Shown piece by piece: positions 1 to 9,536 of a stretch of 64,000 nucleotides of DNA (its first letter is position 1; each line of letters begins with the position of its first letter). Below the pieces are notes generated by a model. It saw nothing but the letters and a program-made list of their open reading frames with translations. It did no database searches and was not told the DNA's origin. Source of the DNA: Pedosphaera sp. (lineage in GTDB: Bacteria > Verrucomicrobiota > Verrucomicrobiia > Limisphaerales > AAA164-E04); NCBI GenBank assembly GCA_002690655.1, contig NZFL01000012.1, forward strand, positions 65,429-129,428, in the 5' to 3' direction. The translations under genes and the position numbers were made by a program.

Positions 1-775
1 ATCGGGTGCCTATATTTTGAAAGTAGGTAAAGCCATCCAAAAACTCACCGCACAACAAGTCGAAATCTCCATCACCATCAAAATCAGCCAGATTGGGACT
101 TGGCCAGCCATAGACGTCCACAGTTGAACCGTTGGCTTTGATTTTCACAGGTCTCGTATTGTATTCACCTTGGATATTCTCAATGAGGTATACCCAACCA
201 TGCAACGGCCCATTGCGCCAGTTCCCCTTCGAATCATAGGCCTGATCCCACACATAATCTTCCCAGTCCCCCACTCCTACAATCAGATCCTGATCCCCGT
301 CCCCTTCCCAATCAGCATATCGCCACATCCCGCCTCGCGATCGATTTGCCAGAAACTTTGACACGGGAAAGATCCTGGTCCCCTGGCTGAAGCCTTTGTG
401 TTCAAAGTCCACAAACTCCACATTTTCAAGGAGCACCCTCGGTTTTCCATCGACGAAACTCACCTGCAAATTATGATTGCCTTGCCCTATCCGAATGCCG
501 GGCTTGAATACCGGAAGCTTTTCCCCCTTTTCAGTTCCTGGATTTTCAAAGAAGTAAGTCCCATTGGAAGGTTTGTCAGGACAGGAAACCAATAAATCCA
601 TGTCTCCATCGCTATCATAATCCATGGGCAGAGGCCACGCCCACAGTCCTACCCCCAGGTCCACGGTAAGCCCGGGATTGTCATAGGCCAGTTCCTTAAG
701 TTTCCAATCCTCGGCAATGGTCATTCCACCAGCGGTAAATAGAAAACAGACTGCGAACGATAATGACTTTTTCAT
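1..775 (-). CDS. FG-GAP/VCBS-repeat secreted protein (3' end cut by window edge)
   Basis: An open frame runs on the minus strand from an ATG at 773-775 to the window edge, giving 258 visible residues. The start MKKSLSFAVCFLFTAGG is a signal peptide ending near AEDW. Three calcium-binding FG-GAP/VCBS-type loops are visible: DYDSDGDMD (about residues 52-60), DWEGDGDQD (155-163) and DFDGDGDFD (231-239), each followed by a hydrophobic strand. Such repeats form beta-propellers in exported proteins. It diverges from the sulfatase at 930, and such pairs are common in PVC polysaccharide-use regions. No strong ribosome binding site precedes the ATG. The enzyme class, if any, cannot be told because the C-terminus is missing. 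Confidence 0.85.
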   Translation of the reverse strand, partial: MKKSLSFAVCFLFTAGGMTIAEDWKLKELAYDNPGLTVDLGVGLWAWPLPMDYDSDGDMDLLVSCPDKPSNGTYFFENPGTEKGEKLPVFKPGIRIGQGNHNLQVSFVDGKPRVLLENVEFVDFEHKGFSQGTRIFPVSKFLANRSRGGMWRYADWEGDGDQDLIVGVGDWEDYVWDQAYDSKGNWRNGPLHGWVYLIENIQGEYNTRPVKIKANGSTVDVYGWPSPNLADFDGDGDFDLLCGEFLDGFTYFQNIGTR

Positions 776-929
776 TTGAATTAAAGTTATGGTGATCAGC
801 CACATCTTGACGAAAGAATGCCTTCAATAGCAAGCCATCTCACAAAGGACATCTTTTTCTTCCTTTCATGTAATTTCAACTGCAAGACTGTTGACACATT
901 TCTTTTTATCATTGAGGTTGAATTTATTC

Positions 930-2462
930 ATGCACCGATTGTTGACCGACATCTCATCTTGTTTGGATAGTCTGCCCCATGTGCAGAAAAACTCTCTATC
1001 CATTTTAATTGCTGCCCTTTCAGGAATTTTTTCGGATGCAGCGGAACTATCAGCAGATAAGAAACGACCGAACGTACTATTTATTATCGTGGATGACCAA
1101 TCACCCCTGGATCTTGGCATCTATAACCCCAGATCGATCTTGCAGACTCCCAATATAGATCGGATCGCAAGAGCAGGTATGATTCTGGACAATGCCCATC
1201 ACATGGGCGCTTGGATCGGAGGTGTATGCACGCCTTCACGACACATGATCATGTCTGGCAGAACAGTCTGGCATATTCCAGGCCGAAAAACTAACAAGGC
1301 AAGCGCCAACCCGAACGAGTCTAATCCAAGACTCGTTCCCCGGGACCTGGCCACACATACAATGGGCGCAATCTTCAACCGCGCTGGATACGACACCATG
1401 CGGACCTGCAAACGGGGTAATAGTTACGCTGCTGCCAACAAACAGTTTACCGTCGTTCGCGATGCGACTAAACGAGGCGGCACTGCTGAATCGGGAAGTG
1501 AATGGCACGCAGATCAAGTGCTCGATTTTTTGACCAAACGTGAATCGAACAACGATCAAAACCCCTTCTTCATTTATTTTGGTTTCTCACACCCACACGA
1601 CACCCGCAATGGCACCCCTGAACTTTTAAAAAAATATGGGGCCATCAATCACATGGACAAAAGCTCTCTGCCCCCTGCCAATCGAGCACAGCCACCGTTG
1701 CCATTGAACTACCTCCAACAACACCCTTTTCACCATGGGCATCCCAATCTACGTGATGAGGTCAACGTAAAAGGTGTCTGGGAAAAACGTGACGAACGCA
1801 CCATACGCAACGAGTTGGGACGTGAATTTGCATGCAGCGAGAATATTGATATCCAGATTGGGCGAGTCCTGAGTCACCTTGAAAAAAACGGCGAACTGGA
1901 GAACACGTATGTGATCTACACAGCCGATCACGGCATGGCCATCGGACGACATGGACTTCAGGGGAAGCAAAACCTTTATGAACATACATGGAAAGTACCC
2001 TACATCGTGATGGGCCCCGGCATTCAGTCCGGCACACGCGCGAATGGGAACATTTACCTCCTGGACACTCTCAGCATGCTTTGTGACTTAACGGATGTGA
2101 CCACTCCCTCAACAAATGAAGGTATCAGCTTTACGCCTGTTTTGTTCGGAGAAAAAGACATCATTCGTGACACTCTTTACGGCGTGTATTGCGGTGGCAG
2201 CAAACCCGGGATGCGATGCGTCAAAAAAGGTAATTGGAAGCTGATCAAGTATGACGTAATGGATGGCCAGGTCAGGGAGACTCAGCTTTTCAATCTGACC
2301 TTTAACCCACATGAGTATTTGCCCGAACACCAGAAGAACGCCCCCTTGATGACAAATCTTGCTGATATTCCTGAGTTCGCAGATAAACGGGCAGAAATGG
2401 AATCACTGCTTCACTCGGAAATGGTTCGATTGAACGATCCCTACCGACTTTGGGATCAGTAG
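930..2462 (+). CDS. Sulfatase (type I, formylglycine-dependent)
   Basis: Sulfatase of the alkaline-phosphatase superfamily, hydrolysing sulfate esters after export. Counting from the ATG at 930 (510 residues), the metal ligands are D55-D56 in the strand VLFIIVDDQ, the nucleophile motif is CTPSR with the cysteine at 100 (converted to formylglycine in active enzymes), and a second metal site is D333-H334 in YTADHG. The stretch NSLSILIAALSGIFSDAAE resembles a signal peptide. A TTG at 891 would add 13 residues, but the ATG has a GAGG at 914-917 upstream, so I prefer it. The substrate is not evident. No sulfatase-maturing enzyme is encoded in this window. Confidence 0.9.
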   Translation: MHRLLTDISSCLDSLPHVQKNSLSILIAALSGIFSDAAELSADKKRPNVLFIIVDDQSPLDLGIYNPRSILQTPNIDRIARAGMILDNAHHMGAWIGGVCTPSRHMIMSGRTVWHIPGRKTNKASANPNESNPRLVPRDLATHTMGAIFNRAGYDTMRTCKRGNSYAAANKQFTVVRDATKRGGTAESGSEWHADQVLDFLTKRESNNDQNPFFIYFGFSHPHDTRNGTPELLKKYGAINHMDKSSLPPANRAQPPLPLNYLQQHPFHHGHPNLRDEVNVKGVWEKRDERTIRNELGREFACSENIDIQIGRVLSHLEKNGELENTYVIYTADHGMAIGRHGLQGKQNLYEHTWKVPYIVMGPGIQSGTRANGNIYLLDTLSMLCDLTDVTTPSTNEGISFTPVLFGEKDIIRDTLYGVYCGGSKPGMRCVKKGNWKLIKYDVMDGQVRETQLFNLTFNPHEYLPEHQKNAPLMTNLADIPEFADKRAEMESLLHSEMVRLNDPYRLWDQ

Positions 2463-2468
2463 AATTGA

Positions 2469-5400
2469 CTATTCCCAGGTCACCAGGAACTCGACTAGGT
2501 CCCTTAATTCAAAAGGCGTGAGAATACCGAGCATGGGTGGCATGGAAGACGCCTTGACAACTGTCCTCGTCATTACATCCGATTTAACATACCGAACGGT
2601 TTCACCAGTTACCTTGATAAACGTCAGATCGGTTGAATTTTCAGCGACCACACGACCCGCATGTGAACCCCCTGCCTTCAAGCCGATCATGGTGAGAGCA
2701 TACCCCTCAGCTAGCGTTGCCGATGGATTTAGAAGCGCCTCCAACAAATAGGTTCTGTCCCTGGTTTTCCCGATACCTTTCAGTTCTGGACCTACTTGTT
2801 TGTCTGCCCCTCCAGCGTCATGACAACGGATACACTGACCCGCTACATGATTATCAAAAATATTTCGACCTCTATCCGCATTGCCTCCTTGAAGCAACCC
2901 AGGTTGATTATTGATCCCTCGGCTATCAGTAAGAGTTTGACGATAGTTTTTGACCAAGGATTTCAAACCAGGATTCCCTTGCTTCTCAGACGCAGACAAA
3001 ACGTCTAGCTCCAGTTTTGAATCCAATGTTCCTTGTTGCAACTCTACCATTATGTCACTCAATATTTCTGCACTGAGTTCCGTTTGCATTCCTCCTAACA
3101 ATTCCAATCCAACCTGTTTTTCAGCCACAGACCATTTAGAACGGTTCATTTTAAAATGATTTCCAAATAGAGTTTCATCCGCTTCAGCCAACGAACGCAT
3201 TGCCTGAATCCTCAGCTCTAGCTTATTTGAATATAAAACTCGGTTGATGATATTCAACAAATCTGGATAATTCGAATCCGTCAAACTCGACAAGGCCCTT
3301 ACCCTTGTCACAGAATCCATTTCATCTGAAACTACCCATTCGGCTAGAATGAAATGATCCACTTCAATCCCGTGGCGTGCGGCCAGTTTTAATAAATCAC
3401 TTCGAAACTCACCTTCAGCCCGATTCACAATGGATTGAAATTTCGCCTTCAACACCGTTTCAGCAGCTGATGGATTGCGCCCCTTTAACTCCCGAACTCT
3501 CCCCACGACACGATCGATAAATGGAAACGCATTCCAAGTCGCCAGCGATTCCAATGCTTCAAGTCTCATGGCAGAAGGAGCGGCACTTAATTCAGCAAAA
3601 CGCAGCAATTGCTCTGCATGTTCTATCTGCCCCAATCGTAAATTGGCACTGATGGAACGGCGGACGACAGCTTCATCCTTTTGTAAAGAATCCGATAAAT
3701 CCAACAGTAAGGCCGCTAGATCTGGTAAAGCCGATGGAATTGAAAAATCATCGTGAATCGCTCTTGCTGCTTCACGTATGACAAATGGATGTTTATCATT
3801 TAAAAACCGCCTCACTGTCGGATCCTTTAGGCGCCGTAAGGAAACCACAGCAGCCAGACGTACATCGAGATTTGCATGATCCAACAACTGGTTCAACGCA
3901 CCGCTATCATTCATTCCAACCCACCCCATGACACTTGCGTGCCGAATATAAGGATCATTGCCTACATTTTTTTCAAGCAATTGAGTAACAGCATCGAAAG
4001 CTCGAAAATCTCCAATTTTTCCGAGAGCAATGCTTGCCATGAATCTTACTCGAGGGCTTTCGTCCTGAAGCAATTTGATAAGTGTTTGAATTTGTGAGGA
4101 CGCTTTGAGAACACCTGCAATCTTAGCACTTTGAGCACGAATTTCACTATCTTCATCCGAAAACGGCAATCGGGACACAAGAGATACTGACACCAGATCC
4201 TCTAATTGCCCCAATCCCCATAAAGCGTGGATACGCGCCATCTGAGATTCCGACTTGTTTTCTGCTACATTAAGCAAGGTTTCCACTTTGCCACGTTTGA
4301 CTAATTCAAATTGTGCTTTCAATCGAATACGCTGATCCGCGTGACCTAGCAAACGTTTCAATTTGGATTCAGGCGATGAGTGAAAGGGTTCAGCCAATAA
4401 AACTTTCACTTCCTTCCGAATATCAGATCCAGCAATATCTGGATCATCGATCTTGTAAATCGCACCTTTGTCATTCGGCTGCCACATGCCATCCCAATCG
4501 GCAATGTAGGCCGCTCCATCTGGGCCAAAATTGAGGGCACTCGCCATGAGGCCTTGATGAAAAATGTGTTCATCCGTCATCTCAAAGTAGGCACCTTTAG
4601 TCTTCACACGAAAGGCTGTGATTTTTTTGACAGGGAATTGAGCAAGAAAAAAGAAACCTTTGTAAGCTTCATTCAATGCTGTTCCCGGGTTGTATTTGAA
4701 TCCACCTGGCCCCACGGAGTAATTGGAAAGTGGTGGCGTGATATGAGCGGGTTGCCCTGTATGATGAGGAACCCACATTTTCTCCTCAATCCATGGACTG
4801 TATATGGGCATCCCTGTATACGGGCTCCAACCCTTAGTTCTAAATTGCCAATTTAATCGCCATCCAGAATCTGAACCTTCAGTTATATAAACAAATCGCT
4901 CACGTTCTCCCCGAACGTCACCATCATTGTCCACTGAAAACAGATTTCCAAAATCATCAAATGCGATCTCTTGAACGTTACGTAGCCCCGTGGCAAAAAA
5001 TTCAAGATCTGATCCGTCAGGATTCATCCGTAAAACTCCTCCTGTATTTGGATAGTGCAAATGCTTGCCCTCTTGAGTCACCACAGATGTCCCATTATCA
5101 CCGACGGAAAAATAGATCTTGCCATCGGGCCCCACAGTCAATCCATGGATGTCGTGACCATCATAGGCTGCATGCACGCCAAATCCGCGAAACATACTGA
5201 CGTTTCGATCAGAAACACCATCCCCATCGGTATCTTCTAATCGCCAAATGTCTGGATAAACTGTGTAATAAACGTGATCAGCAAATGGCATAACACCCGC
5301 TGCCGCACCATTATTTTCCCTATTAAAACCCTCCGCAAACACGCGACTCTTGTCAGCCAATCCATCGCCATCTATATCTTCAATCAAATGCACACGTTCC

Positions 5401-5846
5401 TTAACCGTCGTTAAATCACGCCAATCATGACTACCATCTCCATTTCTATCTTTGAGCCAAGGTCGATTTTTACGACTGTTCCCAGGCGACATCCATTTTC
5501 TGAACAGCTCTATTTGACGAGGAATTGAAACTGAACCGAGGTCCTCTTTCACCCACTCCTTGTGGGCACGAATGTCAATATCAACGGTTCCTCTGCGTGC
5601 TGTTTCCACTACATAAAGGCGCCCCTGATCATCAAAACTCAATGCAACGGGATTGATCAGCATGGGCTCTCTTGCCCACAGATCCATTTGTAATCCACGA
5701 TCAATCAAAGGCTCGTATGGCGGAGAGACCACTTCATTGGATTGTCCGAGAACAGCAGGAATGATCGACAAAACAATGCAGCTGCGGATCCATGCTTCAG
5801 AGGCCGAGCAAGCATGCTTGATGAAAGATTTTTTTACGATTTTCAT
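2469..5846 (-). CDS. PVC-type membrane-bound dehydrogenase-like protein with HEAT repeats and C-terminal c-type heme domain
   Basis: A 1125-residue exported protein with the three-part plan typical of Planctomycetes and Verrucomicrobia. After a signal-like N-terminus, residues about 45-470 look like a soluble-dehydrogenase/NHL beta-propeller, with repeated D-x-D-G-D-G-x-x-D loops such as DIDGDGLADK and DTDGDGVSDR. Residues about 480-760 contain HEAT-like helical repeats. The last 139 residues are the Pirellula/Verrucomicrobium heme-binding domain, with C1005-I-R-C1008-H1009 and a downstream methionine-rich segment able to supply the axial ligand. The substrate is unknown for this family. It lies 98 bp downstream of the octaheme cytochrome on the same strand, so electron transfer between the two is plausible but inferred. 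Confidence 0.9.
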   Translation of the reverse strand: MKIVKKSFIKHACSASEAWIRSCIVLSIIPAVLGQSNEVVSPPYEPLIDRGLQMDLWAREPMLINPVALSFDDQGRLYVVETARRGTVDIDIRAHKEWVKEDLGSVSIPRQIELFRKWMSPGNSRKNRPWLKDRNGDGSHDWRDLTTVKERVHLIEDIDGDGLADKSRVFAEGFNRENNGAAAGVMPFADHVYYTVYPDIWRLEDTDGDGVSDRNVSMFRGFGVHAAYDGHDIHGLTVGPDGKIYFSVGDNGTSVVTQEGKHLHYPNTGGVLRMNPDGSDLEFFATGLRNVQEIAFDDFGNLFSVDNDGDVRGERERFVYITEGSDSGWRLNWQFRTKGWSPYTGMPIYSPWIEEKMWVPHHTGQPAHITPPLSNYSVGPGGFKYNPGTALNEAYKGFFFLAQFPVKKITAFRVKTKGAYFEMTDEHIFHQGLMASALNFGPDGAAYIADWDGMWQPNDKGAIYKIDDPDIAGSDIRKEVKVLLAEPFHSSPESKLKRLLGHADQRIRLKAQFELVKRGKVETLLNVAENKSESQMARIHALWGLGQLEDLVSVSLVSRLPFSDEDSEIRAQSAKIAGVLKASSQIQTLIKLLQDESPRVRFMASIALGKIGDFRAFDAVTQLLEKNVGNDPYIRHASVMGWVGMNDSGALNQLLDHANLDVRLAAVVSLRRLKDPTVRRFLNDKHPFVIREAARAIHDDFSIPSALPDLAALLLDLSDSLQKDEAVVRRSISANLRLGQIEHAEQLLRFAELSAAPSAMRLEALESLATWNAFPFIDRVVGRVRELKGRNPSAAETVLKAKFQSIVNRAEGEFRSDLLKLAARHGIEVDHFILAEWVVSDEMDSVTRVRALSSLTDSNYPDLLNIINRVLYSNKLELRIQAMRSLAEADETLFGNHFKMNRSKWSVAEKQVGLELLGGMQTELSAEILSDIMVELQQGTLDSKLELDVLSASEKQGNPGLKSLVKNYRQTLTDSRGINNQPGLLQGGNADRGRNIFDNHVAGQCIRCHDAGGADKQVGPELKGIGKTRDRTYLLEALLNPSATLAEGYALTMIGLKAGGSHAGRVVAENSTDLTFIKVTGETVRYVKSDVMTRTVVKASSMPPMLGILTPFELRDLVEFLVTWE

Positions 5847-5944
5847 GGAGTAAGGATGGGGAAATCTGAATCAAGAAGAAAGCAAATGATACTTTTGATA
5901 CGACTTAAATATGCAGGCCATCTGGTTGAGCAACCTTCTTGCGC

Positions 5945-7921
5945 TTATTCCCTCAATCGTATGGGAGTATCGTCCCGTTTATCCAGCAGGGCTTGAAGCT
6001 GTTCTGAATGAACTCTTCCAGAGTCATTCAGGAGCAACTGAGGGCTTTGTGCCTCAGGAAATGCATTTCCTTGCTTCTCCCAGATTACAACAGCACGCGA
6101 TTGAGCTTCCTGCAGCTGCTTGTCGCTGGCCACATAATCATACCCAAATGATTCAAACCCGGAAAAACTCTTCAGGGCCTTGTAAGCGACATATCTGACG
6201 GCAGCATAAGGATCATCCAATAATTCTGCCAAAAAACGAGGTTGCCAATGATGACCAGAAACATCTTTGGAGGATGGCCACCCCAGATGCCAGGCGGCTA
6301 GCGCCCTTTGTCCGGCGTCTCCCTGCAAGAGATGTTTTAAAACAGATGATATTTCCTGATCTTCATTGGCCACTTCGGGAATGGGCTTTTCATACCACTC
6401 ATTCAAAAACTCTGCCGTCCATTGGAGAGATTGATCCGCATGACAAAGATTACATGCGTTAGGCCGCCCTGTGGCCGCGCTGGCAGCCACGTCCGGGCTA
6501 TCTACTTGATGGCTCCGAATGGCACTTAGCAGTGCGAAACTCGTATGCGGCATGTGGCAGTTGTAACACTGACTTCCCTGAGATTCTTCAGCATGATGTG
6601 TATGGGCTGAGAGATTCTTTTTATAGGAGGAATGACATTGAATGCAGGCCTGATTGGTTTCCATTTTCTTTGCCAGCATATCGTCAGGATCACTCTTATG
6701 CATCGAATGACATGACACACAGGACATGTCGCCGTCCTGGTGGCACGCAGTCTCCAGTAATCCGTTATATTCCCTTCCAGAAACACGCATCATGCCATCA
6801 GGCCAGAAAAAATCCCGGAGCAAACTTGGGTTTTTCTCAACGATTTGTTGTAACCAGGGTAACTCATCCATCTTCGTGGGTTGAATGATTGGCGTCGTCG
6901 CAGTGAGATCATCGCCGGGACGATAGTCAAAACCTGTTTGCCGCCATTCTTCCTTTTCATCCCACCACTTCATTCCATGGCATTGCCCACATACCTGTGT
7001 GGATCGCTCGGCACTCAAACTGTCGGGTTGAATGATAGGGTCCTTTCCTTCAGGAAGACCATTTTCGGACGCCTTGGCTTCCGCAACTTGATCATGCCAC
7101 TGAACATGTCCCTCACCTGGTCCATGACAAGCTTCACATGAAATCCCGAGATCGGCAGCTGTAGAAAGGATTTGATCTGTATTTCGATCGTGTCCGGGGA
7201 CGCCGGCTGTGACATGGCACCGAATGCATGATAAATTCCATATTTCCGGACTGGCAGCAGAGTGGGGGTCCCGAATAAATGTTGAATCTCTGGGAACCCA
7301 CCGCTCATCTCTGATAAGCCAGGTAAACGGAAAGCCAATCTGCATATTTCCATGATAGGCAGGCAACCAGAAGACCTGCATGTGATGCGAACCCGTTACC
7401 ATGCCCATACGGAGCTCGATACCTTGGGGACCACTGGAAGGAGTAAGCGCCGAAGGATCGGGCTGCCGGTCCGTGATCCGAACCCAATATTCCTTACCTT
7501 TTTTGAACAAGGTAAACATCTCTTCTCCCATCTCCAGCTCAACATCGTCAAAATCGGCTTGAACCGTCTCTGGAGTCATGAGCTGAGTCATTGAACGGTG
7601 ATACGAGTGATGCCAACTGGCATGCTCACTTTCATGACAATTCATACAAGCATCGCTACCAAGATAACCTTGTGGGCCTTGCTTGAGTGGAAGTGTATTT
7701 CGATGTATCTCGACCGGGTCAATACTTGCATTCCCACTTTTTTGGCTGAATTCAATGGGGTTAACAATCTCAGGTAAATGATTAGAATCAGCCATATTCG
7801 ATGGTGAAATCTCCGGCTCCTTACTGAACCAATTGTAAAGCAGAACAACAATCAGCAAGAGGAATAGAATGCTCCAGCGAATGAAATGTGAGCTTCTATT
7901 AAATTCACGATCAATTTTCAA
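5945..7921 (-). CDS. Octaheme c-type cytochrome with HEAT-like C-terminus
   Basis: A 658-residue membrane-anchored multiheme cytochrome. One N-terminal transmembrane helix (about 15-31) is followed by eight CxxCH heme-attachment motifs at residues 92, 232, 262, 311, 401, 426, 452 and 490, resembling the cytochrome c554 / multiheme nitrite reductase superfamily in spacing. The last ~130 residues look like HEAT-type helices. The start is TTG at 7919-7921, supported by an AAGGAAG Shine-Dalgarno just upstream (7926-7932); no ATG precedes the membrane helix. It sits upstream of, and on the same strand as, the heme-containing dehydrogenase-like gene. I cannot assign a redox substrate. All hemes use CxxCH; no CxxCK active-site heme was seen. 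Confidence 0.88.
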   Translation of the reverse strand: MKIDREFNRSSHFIRWSILFLLLIVVLLYNWFSKEPEISPSNMADSNHLPEIVNPIEFSQKSGNASIDPVEIHRNTLPLKQGPQGYLGSDACMNCHESEHASWHHSYHRSMTQLMTPETVQADFDDVELEMGEEMFTLFKKGKEYWVRITDRQPDPSALTPSSGPQGIELRMGMVTGSHHMQVFWLPAYHGNMQIGFPFTWLIRDERWVPRDSTFIRDPHSAASPEIWNLSCIRCHVTAGVPGHDRNTDQILSTAADLGISCEACHGPGEGHVQWHDQVAEAKASENGLPEGKDPIIQPDSLSAERSTQVCGQCHGMKWWDEKEEWRQTGFDYRPGDDLTATTPIIQPTKMDELPWLQQIVEKNPSLLRDFFWPDGMMRVSGREYNGLLETACHQDGDMSCVSCHSMHKSDPDDMLAKKMETNQACIQCHSSYKKNLSAHTHHAEESQGSQCYNCHMPHTSFALLSAIRSHQVDSPDVAASAATGRPNACNLCHADQSLQWTAEFLNEWYEKPIPEVANEDQEISSVLKHLLQGDAGQRALAAWHLGWPSSKDVSGHHWQPRFLAELLDDPYAAVRYVAYKALKSFSGFESFGYDYVASDKQLQEAQSRAVVIWEKQGNAFPEAQSPQLLLNDSGRVHSEQLQALLDKRDDTPIRLRE

Positions 7922-7964
7922 AATGCTTCCTTGATGGACAAGATAAAGAAGTTCAGCTGAACAG

Positions 7965-7993
7965 AAAAAGGGCAGCCCTTAGGGGCTGCCCTT
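7965..7993 (-). terminator. Rho-independent terminator
   Basis: A perfect 11-bp stem (7968-7978 with 7983-7993) closes a 4-base loop. Read on the minus strand it is followed by a run of five T residues (complement of 7965-7969). It lies 35 bp past the stop of the lipoprotein gene at 8028 and would end the minus-strand prepilin-lipoprotein transcript before the octaheme gene. Confidence 0.85.
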
Positions 7994-8027
7994 GAATTTG
8001 AATATTCAATGCATGTGCACTAATAAA

Positions 8028-8465
8028 TTAGCGACCCGATCTTTGGCGCATGAGGCGCACTTGGTTCATGGTCTGATATGCTTTGGTAGCATTCGCATCC
8101 CCTGAAGCCATCGCATCTGTGACTTCATCAGTCACCATGCCGTATGCCACACGTTGATCAGCAGGATCCATTTGGGTTTTCAGGACAATGTCCACAGCAG
8201 CGGTGTAATTGCCAGCATCCAGAGCGGCTTCCACTTTTGCCAATGCTGATTTTACGGCAGGATTACTTCCCGCTTCTCCCGATCCTCCGCCAGTTGTACG
8301 ACGGGCCGAGGTCTTTTTGGACTGTGTTTTTGCTTCTCCGACACTGACATCCGTGTTGACCTCTGGCACTTCTGAAGTGGCTGAGTCGTCACTTCCGCAC
8401 GCAACAAGAAGTATGGACAGGGTTATGAGAACAAGAAGACTTGCGAACCTATGGATATTTCTCAT
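8028..8465 (-). CDS. Small lipoprotein of unknown function
   Basis: A 145-residue protein with a lipoprotein signal: hydrophobic run LLVLITLSILLVACGSDD, whose lipobox LVAC puts the lipidated cysteine at about residue 23. A low-complexity Ser/Thr/Gly/Lys linker (about 45-70) leads to a predicted helical C-terminal domain rich in Ala, Asp and Met, ending in RLMRQRSGR. No family was recognised. Its start is 29 bp from the stop of the upstream prepilin-like gene, and a strong terminator follows it, so the two probably form one transcript. Confidence 0.8.
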   Translation of the reverse strand: MRNIHRFASLLVLITLSILLVACGSDDSATSEVPEVNTDVSVGEAKTQSKKTSARRTTGGGSGEAGSNPAVKSALAKVEAALDAGNYTAAVDIVLKTQMDPADQRVAYGMVTDEVTDAMASGDANATKAYQTMNQVRLMRQRSGR

Positions 8466-8494
8466 GAGAAAAGGTCTATCAGGTGGTAAAAATC

Positions 8495-9367
8495 TCAGTA
8501 TCCACCTCGTGGCTTACCTGGCACGCAGTACAAATCATTGGCTGGATCAATCCTCAATGGAACACTCAAGCCACTGCGAGGTCCTACCATTTCGTAAAAC
8601 TTCTGGAAAGTTAAATTCTGGGCTGCCCCCATGATCAAGCCGACTGCCGACCTACCGCCTACATTGGTGCGGTTATCCTCCGAGCGACCACCGCCGTGGC
8701 GCTGAGAGATACCTTCATGGGGTTGATTGCCCGCATCGTTAAAGTAGAATGGATCGTTCTCATCTGTTTCCCACTGTAGAATGTTCGTAGGACGGAAATC
8801 CGTCACTTTGTAGGTTTTCCCATTGGGTAATTGTGAAGTCAAACCACTGATGGAGCCATTCCAGGTGTAGCTGGTTACCTTGATTGGTCGTGCAAGATAC
8901 TTGGATTTCTTTGAACCACGTGACTCGACAGCATCTTTGGGGCAGATCAATACTTTTGCGGCGTTACCAAGGTAACTGGCCAACTGTCCATTTTGAAATG
9001 CTCGAGTCTGGCCGACCATTTGCTCATCCACGTTCGCCATGGTGGCCGTTCGTGCAAAGGTAGGCATGATGGAAGTGTCGTATGCCCAGTTTGCCGGACC
9101 GCCGCCATTACCACCCCAGCTTGGATGAGGCATATACTCTTCGTTGTCTCCAGTATACATCTGAGTAGCAAGCATGATTTGTTTGACGTTGTTAAAATCA
9201 AGTGTGTTTTGGGCCTTGTCTTTTGCTTTGCTGAGTGCAGGCAGCAACATACCGGCAAGGATTGCTATGATGGCTATAACCACCAACAACTCGATCAGTG
9301 TAAACGCTTTACTGAAAGCGCTTTTCAACTGACCCGCTTTGAATGAATGTGTCATACGGTTGTTCAT
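8495..9367 (-). CDS. Type II secretion-like prepilin (PulG/GspG-type N-terminus), orphan
   Basis: A 290-residue protein with a class III prepilin leader: a basic N-terminus, then [18 protein letters not shown], the peptidase-processed hydrophobic helix with the conserved Glu five residues into the mature protein (cleavage is A/F rather than the usual G/F). After the helix comes a segment starting [11 protein letters not shown], then motifs MYTGDNEEY and HPSWGG shared with the paralogue at 38323. Large families of such orphan pseudopilins are typical of Verrucomicrobiota and Lentisphaerota; they lack the rest of a secretion system and their function is unclear. No other pilus or secretion gene is nearby. 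The downstream partner is the small lipoprotein. Confidence 0.88.
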   Translation of the reverse strand: MNNRMTHSFKAGQLKSAFSKAFTLIELLVVIAIIAILAGMLLPALSKAKDKAQNTLDFNNVKQIMLATQMYTGDNEEYMPHPSWGGNGGGPANWAYDTSIMPTFARTATMANVDEQMVGQTRAFQNGQLASYLGNAAKVLICPKDAVESRGSKKSKYLARPIKVTSYTWNGSISGLTSQLPNGKTYKVTDFRPTNILQWETDENDPFYFNDAGNQPHEGISQRHGGGRSEDNRTNVGGRSAVGLIMGAAQNLTFQKFYEMVGPRSGLSVPLRIDPANDLYCVPGKPRGGY

Positions 9368-9536
9368 AAATATTTTGATCGGGAAATGATCTGCTTATTT
9401 CATCAAAAAGTAGGATTTTCGTCAAATAAGTAATGGACTTTTCTTATTTGTTTCGAGAGATCTTGTTTTCTGGTTTTAATAAAAATAGCATCCAGTATCC
9501 AGCTCTCGAATTGGACCTGATAATTCATTTACCAAA

